Positions 26,589 to 32,691 of a stretch of 42,787 bases of DNA are shown in pieces. The number at the start of each line of letters is the position of its first letter. Position 1 is the stretch's first letter. Source of the stretch: Meiothermus cerbereus DSM 11376 (lineage in GTDB: Bacteria > Deinococcota > Deinococci > Deinococcales > Thermaceae); assembly GCF_000620065.1 (NCBI RefSeq), contig NZ_KK211061.1:1-42787 (forward strand), in the 5' to 3' direction. The position numbers and the translations under genes were made by a program. Below the pieces are notes generated by a model. That model was not told the DNA's origin, made no database searches, and worked only from the letters and a program-made list of their open reading frames with translations.

Positions 26589-26710
26589 GCTTGAAGCCTT
26601 CACCGCCATGCGCAGTTAGAGCTGAAGGATTCAAGCCGACCAAAGGGAGTAGAACAGCATTTCGGTAGTATCGTTTTGGCTTGCCAAAGTGAACGATACT
26701 GCCGAAATGC
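26589..26710 (+). repeat. Related two-hairpin element with different arms
   Basis: Two large inverted repeats flank a core shared with the neighbouring MITE. Hairpin 1 arms are GCTTGAAGCCTTCA (26589-26602) and TGAAGGATTCAAGC (26623-26636), one mismatch. The core is CCGACCAAAGGGAGT. Hairpin 2 arms are GCATTTCGGTAGTATCGTT (26657-26675) and AACGATACTGCCGAAATGC (26692-26710), one G:T mismatch. The layout hairpin-core-hairpin copies the MITE while the arms are unrelated in sequence. It ends 35 bases before the stop of the YeeE gene. Confidence 0.65.
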
Positions 26711-26745
26711 GTATGAAGACGTTTTGGATACGCCCGTAAAGGCCC

Positions 26746-27987
26746 CTAGCAGACCGAGTCGGTGGGCCTGGGGTTGGAGAGCCCAAACCAGGGGCGTAGC
26801 CTCAGCCCGGCGCCGGTGCCCAGCAAGGCCATGACCAGCCAGACCCAGCCGTGCAGGCTGAAGGAGGCCACCCCGCCGATGTAGGCGCCAATGTTGCAGC
26901 CGTAGGCCAGCCGGGCCCCATAGCCCATCAGGAGCCCACCCACCACCGCGGCCAGAAGCGTTTTCCAACCCAGGCGGGGGTTTTTGCCGAACACCCCGGC
27001 GGCGGCGGCGCTCAAGAGCGCGCCCAGCAGGATGCCCAGGTTGGTCAGGGCGGTGGGGTGGCCCAGGGGGGAGAGCCCCAGGGGCGACTGGCCGTTCCAG
27101 AACCCCCAAAACACCGGCTGGGCCAGGCCCAGGGCTTCCACGGCCTGCGAACCCCACAGGGTCAGGCTGTAGGTAACGCCCCAGGGGCGCCCGCTTACGT
27201 AGAGCACCGCTGCGTTGAGCAGGGCCAGTACCAAAGCAGCCACCCACAGCGGCCAGGTGCCGCGCAGCACTCGAGCCCAGCCCTGCGGGCCTCGAGGTTG
27301 GAACGGCGGTGGAGGTTGCCGTTTGCGGATAACCCACTCGGCCAGTAGGGCCAGCCCTCCCACCAGTGCAAGCGTCAGGGCCAACGCCCCCCACAGCCCC
27401 AAGCGCTCGGCCAGCGAGATGGGCGGCAGGCTGCCCACTGCCCCTGGTCCTGAAGTCCAGAACTCGAGGTTCCAGGCCCCCAGCACCGAGCCCCCCATAA
27501 AGCTCAACAGGGCCACCAGGCCCACCAGGCTGCCGCCCCCGGTAGCGTAGAGGGTGCCCGAGGCGCACCCCCCGGCCAGTTGCATGCCTACCCCAAACAA
27601 AAAAGCCCCCAGCAAGAGCCCCGGCCCGATGGGGGCCAGGTATCCCGCCAGCGGCTGGCCGCCCAGCCCCTGGCCCAGGGTAAACAAAAGGGCAAACAGG
27701 GTGGCGGTAACCGCCAGCAAGAGCATATGGGCCTGCAGGGCCCGTCCCTGCCCCACGCTCAGAAGCTGACGGAAGGCCGAGCTGAAGCCGAACCGGGCGT
27801 GGAACAGGGTAAAGCCCAGCCCCACCCCCAGCAACAGCAGCAGGCCCTGGGCTGTGGATAAGTGCACATAGAGCCAGGCTGCGCCCAAAAGCCCCAGCCC
27901 CAGCAGGCCGTACTGGGGCCGGGTGGTCTGCTGGGGCAGAACCGGAGTAACCAGCCTCTTCTGTGAACCCTTGCGTGAAAGCGACAT
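26746..27987 (-). CDS. YeeE/YedE-family sulfur-compound transporter
   Basis: The 413-residue membrane protein belongs to the Sulf_transp family (TsuA/YeeE), which imports thiosulfate or related sulfur compounds. It has many hydrophobic helices and two conserved Cys-containing pore motifs, GGCASGTLYATGGG (Cys near residue 146) and YGCNIGAYIGG (Cys near 364), plus the N-terminal FGFSSAFRQLL signature. It looks like the full two-domain form in one chain. GGGAGG lies five bases before the ATG. The usual TusA/YeeD-like sulfur carrier is not adjacent. Substrate assignment is by family only. Confidence 0.92.
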   Translation of the reverse strand: MSLSRKGSQKRLVTPVLPQQTTRPQYGLLGLGLLGAAWLYVHLSTAQGLLLLLGVGLGFTLFHARFGFSSAFRQLLSVGQGRALQAHMLLLAVTATLFALLFTLGQGLGGQPLAGYLAPIGPGLLLGAFLFGVGMQLAGGCASGTLYATGGGSLVGLVALLSFMGGSVLGAWNLEFWTSGPGAVGSLPPISLAERLGLWGALALTLALVGGLALLAEWVIRKRQPPPPFQPRGPQGWARVLRGTWPLWVAALVLALLNAAVLYVSGRPWGVTYSLTLWGSQAVEALGLAQPVFWGFWNGQSPLGLSPLGHPTALTNLGILLGALLSAAAAGVFGKNPRLGWKTLLAAVVGGLLMGYGARLAYGCNIGAYIGGVASFSLHGWVWLVMALLGTGAGLRLRPWFGLSNPRPTDSVC

Positions 27988-28029
27988 CTGTCCTCCCTAC
28001 TGGCTGGCTATTCCCAGCCGATGCAGGTC

Positions 28030-28058
28030 AGGTTAGCAAAGATGACAAAACTTGTAAA
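28030..28058 (-). promoter_or_regulatory. Probable promoter of the YeeE gene
   Basis: On the minus strand TTTACA (28053-28058), a 17-bp spacer and TAACCT (28030-28035). The leader then contains a small inverted repeat (GGCTGG / CCAGCC) and the ribosome site. Confidence 0.5.
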
Positions 28059-28077
28059 CTATATAAGCGTCAGAATA

Positions 28078-28097
28078 CGAACCTGTGTGCAGGTTCG
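28078..28097 (-). terminator. Hairpin after the DUF427 gene
   Basis: Perfect 8-bp arms CGAACCTG / CAGGTTCG with a 4-base loop, 11 bases after the stop of the minus-strand DUF427 gene. Only a weak U-tract follows (TATTCT), so efficient termination is uncertain. Confidence 0.45.
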
Positions 28098-28108
28098 GGG
28101 TGGTCAGG

Positions 28109-28567
28109 CTACCATCCCTGAGTTCCCGGCCCACCCTTGAACGGCCCCACGATGTCTTTGGTCACCCAGCCCCCGTAGAAGCGTCCCGGTTGGGGCTGGG
28201 CTTTTTCGCCATCCACAAAGCCCTCGAGGGGTTCCAGATAAAAAGCCAGATAACCTTTGATGGCCGCAAAACCGGGGGTAGGGTCTTCGTAGCTCCAGGC
28301 CACGTTGGGCAGCACGGTGTCGCCCACTTTGAGCGTCCAGTAGCTGGCCCCACCCTTGAACTCACAGTAGGTCTGACGTGGGGTGGCTTCCAGCAGACCC
28401 ATGCGAATATCCGCGGGCGGGATGTAGTAGACCGGCGGGTGGCTGGTTTCCAGCACGCGGCAGGCCCGGCTGCTATCGGCGATGACCAGCTCGCCGAGCC
28501 GCACCAGAATGCGTTTTGCTGTGGGTTCACAGCGCGGGGGGCGGGGGTAGTCCCAGACCGATTCCAT
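28109..28567 (-). CDS. DUF427 domain protein
   Basis: The 152-residue protein is a typical single DUF427 domain (VWDYPRPPRCEPTAKRILV, VLETSHPPVYYIPPADI, TYCEFKGGASYW, VAWSYEDPTPGF, GYLAFYLE). Members are small cytoplasmic proteins of unknown biochemical role; the fold is a beta-tent. It starts six bases after the stop of the membrane-protein gene upstream, so the two form an operon. Confidence 0.9.
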   Translation of the reverse strand: MESVWDYPRPPRCEPTAKRILVRLGELVIADSSRACRVLETSHPPVYYIPPADIRMGLLEATPRQTYCEFKGGASYWTLKVGDTVLPNVAWSYEDPTPGFAAIKGYLAFYLEPLEGFVDGEKAQPQPGRFYGGWVTKDIVGPFKGGPGTQGW

Positions 28568-28573
28568 AATCCC

Positions 28574-29032
28574 TCAGGGTTGCTTTTTATGGGTCTCTAA
28601 GAAAACCCAGAGGGTGTTTTCCATGTCCTCGATGGCCTTTTTGCTGCCCATCACCAGAAGCGGGGCAGCGTTGCCGTCGTAGAGGTATAAAACCCGGATG
28701 GGGAAGAGCAGATAGCTCACAAAGGCAATCACCGCCAGGGCCAGGGCTCCGTACTCAAGTGCAGATGCGTTGAGCCGGAGCAATTGGGGGATGTTCAGCC
28801 AGCCCAACGAGCGCAGCCCGAAGCTGGCCAGCCCCACAAAGAAGCCCACAAAAGCCACCGCCAACAACCAGTCGCGCATCTGGTAAGAAAGCTCGAGTCG
28901 CGTGACCAACGGAAGATGAATACGAATTGAGACCGCGCCATTCTTGAAGCAGAGCCAGCCGCTCTCGATGGAGGCTTCGCGGAAGCGCGAACTGCTGGTG
29001 GAGTAGCGATGGGGCAAGGTGATTTTCTGCAT
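28574..29032 (-). CDS. Membrane protein of unknown function
   Basis: The 152-residue protein has an N-terminal soluble part of about 50 residues (beta-rich, SRFREASIESGWLCFKNGAV), two transmembrane segments (about residues 54-76 and 92-112) and a C-terminal soluble part (VLYLYDGNAAPLLVMGSKKA). The layout is reminiscent of small PH-like membrane proteins, but I cannot assign a family. AGGAGG lies five bases before the ATG. Co-transcribed with the DUF427 gene and divergent from the histidine kinase gene. Confidence 0.8.
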   Translation of the reverse strand: MQKITLPHRYSTSSSRFREASIESGWLCFKNGAVSIRIHLPLVTRLELSYQMRDWLLAVAFVGFFVGLASFGLRSLGWLNIPQLLRLNASALEYGALALAVIAFVSYLLFPIRVLYLYDGNAAPLLVMGSKKAIEDMENTLWVFLETHKKQP

Positions 29033-29168
29033 GCAACCTCCTGCTGCGAAGCCCGCCTATTGGAAGGCTTGGGCGATTGGAACAGGCCTATTTTTGCATG
29101 AGAACGGGGTTCTTGCGTAGGGCAGGCAAATGGGTATTCCTATGCAAACCGCAGGGGCGGACTGGGCA

Positions 29169-29174
29169 TACAAT
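29169..29174 (+). promoter_or_regulatory. -10 box of leaderless histidine-kinase promoter
   Basis: TACAAT is followed by six bases (TCTTGT) and the ATG at 29181; no Shine-Dalgarno is present. Confidence 0.55.
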
Positions 29175-29180
29175 TCTTGT

Positions 29181-30473
29181 ATGCTTTCGCCATTCCGGCG
29201 CTATTTTGCAGGCCGCCCCGTGGCGCAGGTGGTGGTACTACTTACCGCCCTCAACCTGCTGACGGTGCTGGCCTTTACCCTGCTGGTGCCGGCCAGGCCG
29301 CTCGAGGTGCCCACCGTGCTGCCCTGGCAAGACCCGGCCCAGACGGCCTGGCGCATCGGCGCGGCGGTGGCTTTGTTGGGGGTGGTGGTCTGGGCTGTGC
29401 GACCCGGGCAGCGCCGGGCCTGGGAGTTTGCCTTTTTGATTCTGATTGGGGTGGGGGTGGTGGCCTGGCTGAGCCAGAACTACCTGCCCTTTCTGGCCCT
29501 GGGCCTGGTTCCGGTTGTGGCCCGCTACTGGTTGCCGTTGTGGGTGGTGCTCTTGATTGTGCTGGGACTGGGCGGTTTGTCGGTCTGGTGGGCCCAGCAG
29601 GAGCCCTTGCAAATTACCTTTGAAATCGTCTTGAGCCAGGGGCCGCAGGGAACCACCTCCTGGGGGGCCCTGCCCACCCCTGCCGAGTACCCCAACCTGA
29701 GCCTGGCCTTTTTTATCTTCATCGCTTTTCTGTACTCGGGGTATGCGCTTTTTACCCTCGAGCTTCTGGTACGGGAGACTAAAGCACGGGAGGAACTCGA
29801 GCGCACCCGCCGCGAGCTCGAGCAGGCCTCGCGCCAGGCGGGGGTTCTGGAGGAGCGCCAGCGCCTGGCCCGCGAGATTCACGACACCCTAGCCCAGGGC
29901 TTTGCCAGCATTGTGGTGCAGCTCGAGGCCGCCGAGATGGCCTCGGAAAACGAGACTTCGGCTGGCCGCTACCTGGAACAAGCCCGCAACGCAGCCCGCG
30001 AGGGATTATCGGAGGCCCGCCGGATGGTCTGGGCTTTGCGACCGGAGATTCTCGAGAACACCTCGCTGCCCGAAGCCTTGCAGCGGCTGATGAGGCGCTG
30101 GCAGCAGGAGAGCGGGGTGCAGGCCCAGTTCACCCTCACCGGCGAGCCCCGCCCGCTGCACCCGGAGCTCGAGGTAGGTCTGTTGCGCATAGCTCAGGAG
30201 GCCCTGGCCAATATACGCAAACACTCCAAAGCCCGCCATGCCACCCTCACCCTCTCCTACCTGGGCGACATGGTGCTGATGGACGTGCAAGACGATGGGG
30301 TGGGCCTGCAACCGCCCACTTCAGGCAGTTTTGGCCTGCGCTCGATGCGCGAAAGGGTAGAAGCGCTGGGGGGCCAGATGACCGTAGAGAGCGAGCCTGG
30401 GCTGGGCACTACCCTGGCCTTTAGTCTGCCCCTGTACAGCGGGCGCTCCAAAGCGGAGGAAAAAACCCTATGA
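29181..30473 (+). CDS. NarL/DegS-type sensor histidine kinase
   Basis: The 430-residue membrane kinase has five or six transmembrane segments in residues 1-195 with no large extracytoplasmic domain, which suggests sensing within or near the membrane. A coiled linker leads to a HisKA_3 domain with phospho-acceptor His234 in LAREIHDTLAQGFASI. The HATPase_c domain shows the N box (AQEALANIRKHSKA) and G boxes (DDGVGL, GSFGLRSMRERVEALGG, GLGTTL). The ATG at 29181 was chosen because a TACAAT box sits six bases before it; the frame is open to 29130. It overlaps the response-regulator gene by four bases (ATGA), so the pair is translationally coupled. Confidence 0.93.
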   Translation: MLSPFRRYFAGRPVAQVVVLLTALNLLTVLAFTLLVPARPLEVPTVLPWQDPAQTAWRIGAAVALLGVVVWAVRPGQRRAWEFAFLILIGVGVVAWLSQNYLPFLALGLVPVVARYWLPLWVVLLIVLGLGGLSVWWAQQEPLQITFEIVLSQGPQGTTSWGALPTPAEYPNLSLAFFIFIAFLYSGYALFTLELLVRETKAREELERTRRELEQASRQAGVLEERQRLAREIHDTLAQGFASIVVQLEAAEMASENETSAGRYLEQARNAAREGLSEARRMVWALRPEILENTSLPEALQRLMRRWQQESGVQAQFTLTGEPRPLHPELEVGLLRIAQEALANIRKHSKARHATLTLSYLGDMVLMDVQDDGVGLQPPTSGSFGLRSMRERVEALGGQMTVESEPGLGTTLAFSLPLYSGRSKAEEKTL

Positions 30474-31108
30474 ACCTTCCAACTCCCATTCGGCTTCTTT
30501 TGGTGGACGACCACCCCGTGGTACGGGCGGGCCTTTCGGGGCTGCTCTCTTCCCAGCCCGACTTCGAGGTAGTCGGTGAAGCCTCCAACGGCCTCGAGGC
30601 CCTGGGCTTGCTCGAGCAAGTCGGGGCCGATGTGGTGCTAATGGACTTGCGTATGCCCCAGATGGATGGGGTAACCGCCATCCGGCAGGTACGGGCCCGC
30701 TTCCCCAAGGTTCAGGTGCTGGTGCTAACCACCTACGACACCGACTCCGAAATCGTGCGGGCGGTGGAGGCCGGCGCTACCGGCTACCTGCTCAAGGATG
30801 TCCCACGCGAAGAGCTTTTCCGCGCCGTGCGGCTGTGCGCCAAAGGCGAAGCGGTACTCTCGCCCCCGGTGGCCGCCCGCCTGTTGGGCCGGATGCGCGG
30901 CCCTGGGGAAGAAACCTTGTCGGTGCGTGAGCTCGAGGTGCTGGCCCTGGTAGCCAAAGGCTTCTCCAACAAAGAAATCGCCCGCAAGCTAAAAATTAGT
31001 GAGGCCACCGTCAAAACCCACCTGCTGCACACCTTCGAAAAGCTGGGGGTAGACGACCGCACCGCAGCCGTAACGGTAGCGCTGGAGAGAGGTATTCTGC
31101 GGTTGTAG
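30470..31108 (+). CDS. NarL/FixJ-type response regulator
   Basis: The 212-residue regulator has an N-terminal receiver domain with the acidic pair Asp13-Asp14 (LLVDDHP), phospho-acceptor Asp59 (VLMDLRMP) and the Lys in YLLKD. The C-terminal LuxR/GerE helix-turn-helix reads LSVRELEVLALVAKGFSNKE and ISEATVKTHLLHTFEKLGV. It is the partner of the overlapping histidine kinase. Targets are not evident; the adjacent divergent membrane-protein/DUF427 operon and the YeeE gene are possible. Confidence 0.95.
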   Translation: MNLPTPIRLLLVDDHPVVRAGLSGLLSSQPDFEVVGEASNGLEALGLLEQVGADVVLMDLRMPQMDGVTAIRQVRARFPKVQVLVLTTYDTDSEIVRAVEAGATGYLLKDVPREELFRAVRLCAKGEAVLSPPVAARLLGRMRGPGEETLSVRELEVLALVAKGFSNKEIARKLKISEATVKTHLLHTFEKLGVDDRTAAVTVALERGILRL

Positions 31109-31122
31109 GGCTGAACCGGGCA

Positions 31123-31361
31123 TAAGTGTCTCCATAGTTGAAATGCAAGATGCTGTTCCGAAAGGTCGCTTTAGGAATTGCGCCAGGGACGCATAGACTC
31201 ATAATAAATGTCTTTGATTTGGTCTTTTTCTGGGGCCCCCACCTGAAGCGCGGGTAGCATTAGCTCGAAAAGCCAGGATGCTCTGACAACCCCTAACGGA
31301 ACGATTCAGGCGGGGTTCATATCATTCCGCGGGTTTTGCCAATCTACCCTGGCGCAACTTA
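31123..31361 (+). repeat. TAAG...CTTA repeat (family 2), copy A, interrupted
   Basis: The element runs from TAAGTGTCTCCATA to GGCGCAACTTA and matches the intact copy at 31932-32047. Common blocks include CGCTTTAGGAATTGCGCCAGG (up to 20 bases shared) and TTTTGCCAATCT.CCCTGGC. It is split by a 119-base insertion (31203-31321) flanked by TCAT on both sides. The region 31109-31525 has no gene; it consists of this repeat, the insertion, and a MITE copy. Confidence 0.8.
31203..31321 (+). mobile_element. 119-base insertion (family 3) with TCAT target duplication
   Basis: This segment interrupts the family-2 repeat: the empty-site sequence GACTCATTCCGC is seen in copy B, while here TCAT occurs at 31199-31202 and again at 31322-31325. 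A second copy of the segment lies reversed at 37588-37708 (shared blocks CTTTTTCTGG, CCTGAAGCGCGGGTAGCA and GGAACGATTCAGG). It has no coding capacity and no obvious terminal inverted repeats, but contains inner hairpins. It is a non-autonomous mobile element. Confidence 0.75.
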
Positions 31362-31487
31362 TACCAGATTCGGTTAGTTCGTCACCGAACGGTGACGAAC
31401 TAACCCGACCGAAGGGAGTGCTCTAGGATTCAAAAAGATAGCCCCTTGATGTTTTTTGTTTGAAGAGTATCTTTTTGAATCCGGTAT
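31361..31487 (+). repeat. Two-hairpin MITE-like element, short form, copy 3
   Basis: This 127-base copy is in the same orientation as copy 1, with core CCGACCGAAGGGAGTGCTCTAG. It begins at the very end of family-2 copy A, sharing its last base, as copy 4 does with copy B. Confidence 0.9.
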
Positions 31488-31513
31488 TATACCCAAAACC
31501 GCTCTAAACCCGA

Positions 31514-31519
31514 TATTGT
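31514..31519 (+). promoter_or_regulatory. -10 box of a leaderless promoter
   Basis: TATTGT is followed by six bases and the ATG at 31526. Confidence 0.45.
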
Positions 31520-31525
31520 AGGGTC

Positions 31526-31927
31526 ATGAAACCTGGTGTTCGGGCTCTTTTGCGCTTCTTCATACCGGCGGGGATTGGCTTATTGGTTGCCCTGGCCGAT
31601 CTGGGCAACGTGGATTTGCTGTTTGCTGGAACGCTGTTGCTCTTGCTGGGTTTCGTGGTGGGGTGGTGGTGGCCGCGCCAGTGGTGGCTTAGCGGGCTTT
31701 TAATGGGAGGTATCCTGCCCCTGGTTCAACTTTGGGCCCTAACGACGCAGTTCCCCATGCCTTACGTGCCCGATCCCCTTCAGGGCTTGCTGCTGCTGTT
31801 TCCTGCCTTGCTGATGGCCGGATTTGGGGCCATTGTGCACCAGAAAACGCCCTACACACCTGCCGCGCTGCGCGCCCGCTTGCGGCGGGCCCGGCAGGCC
31901 GATTACCACGACTACGAGCAGTCCTGA
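31526..31927 (+). CDS. Small membrane protein of unknown function
   Basis: The 133-residue protein has four predicted transmembrane segments (about residues 9-27, 30-49, 54-72 and 86-106), with Trp-rich junctions (GWWWPRQWWLSG), and a basic C-terminal tail ending in RARQADYHDYEQS. I do not recognise a family. It is enclosed by two direct copies of the family-2 repeat, each joined to a MITE copy. A TATTGT box lies six bases before the ATG and there is no ribosome site. Confidence 0.78.
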   Translation: MKPGVRALLRFFIPAGIGLLVALADLGNVDLLFAGTLLLLLGFVVGWWWPRQWWLSGLLMGGILPLVQLWALTTQFPMPYVPDPLQGLLLLFPALLMAGFGAIVHQKTPYTPAALRARLRRARQADYHDYEQS

Positions 31928-31931
31928 TTTT

Positions 31932-32047
31932 TAAGTGTCTCCATAAGCGGAATGCAAGATGCCGTACCGAATGTTCGCTTTAGGAATTGCGCCAGGTATG
32001 CATTGACTCATTCCGCTGGTTTTGCCAATCTGCCCTGGCGCAACTTA
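31932..32047 (+). repeat. TAAG...CTTA repeat (family 2), copy B, intact
   Basis: A 116-base element with ends TAAGTGTCTC and GCGCAACTTA. Internal blocks are GGAATTGCGCCAGG and CCCTGGCGCAACTT, which can pair. It begins four bases after the stop of the small membrane-protein gene and abuts MITE copy 4. Confidence 0.78.
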
Positions 32048-32204
32048 TACCGGATTCAAAAAGATAATCTTCAAACAAAAAGCGCTAAGAGGCTATCTTT
32101 TTGAATCCTAGAGCACACCCCTCGCTGCGCTCGGCGAAGAAAGCGTATCCCTTCGGTCGGGTTAGTTCGTCACCGTTCGGTGACGAACTAACCGAATCTG
32201 GTAT
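32047..32204 (-). repeat. Two-hairpin MITE-like element, long form, copy 4
   Basis: A 158-base copy, reverse orientation, nearly identical to copy 1. Its right end overlaps the TAA stop codon of the minus-strand gene 32204-32527, and its left end abuts family-2 copy B, so it fills the space between two convergent genes. Confidence 0.9.
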
Positions 32205-32527
32205 TAGATCACATCGGTGGCCTGGCGAACCTCGCGCACGAACTGCTGGGTTTTTTCGTCGAGGTCGTGCAGGGCCCAGGGTATGTTTTTGGCTTTTGGC
32301 CACCGGTCGAAAAGGGTATCGAGCCATTGCAGCAGGAGGTCGGGGGTCATGGATCCCGAAGACTTGTAGTTGACGCTGGCGTCCTTGAGCGTTACCTTGC
32401 CCAGGGCCTCATAGTGGCTGGGCGAGGTGTGCTTAACGATGATACGGAAGGTGTCGCCCGCATCCTCCCCTACGCACTCGAGCACCTGATGCTCGGCCAG
32501 GCTGTTGATTTTATGCATTGTGATCAT
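32204..32527 (-). CDS. Conserved-looking small protein of unknown function
   Basis: The 107-residue protein starts MITMHKINSLAEHQVLECVG and contains TFRIIVKHTSPSHYEALGKV, WLDTLFDRWPKAKNIPW and a C-terminal helix LDEKTQQFVREVRQATDVI. It has no signal peptide or membrane segment. The start at 32527 was chosen because TACCAT lies exactly six bases upstream (32534-32539), the leaderless pattern of the region; the frame is open to 32602. An alternative Met is three codons further in. Its stop codon is formed at the edge of the adjacent MITE. Function unknown. Confidence 0.7.
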   Translation of the reverse strand: MITMHKINSLAEHQVLECVGEDAGDTFRIIVKHTSPSHYEALGKVTLKDASVNYKSSGSMTPDLLLQWLDTLFDRWPKAKNIPWALHDLDEKTQQFVREVRQATDVI

Positions 32528-32691
32528 ACCCAAATGGTACGCGCCTGGGCAGCGAGTTTCCAGTGCCATTTGTCCAATACAGTAGCGGTTGCGGGAAAAC
32601 ATCCCGGTCTCTTACCCGAAGCACATTCCAGACACAAAGCTGAAGGTTTCGGGTAGGGGCCCCCATAAGCACAGCGCAGCAAGGGTATTTC

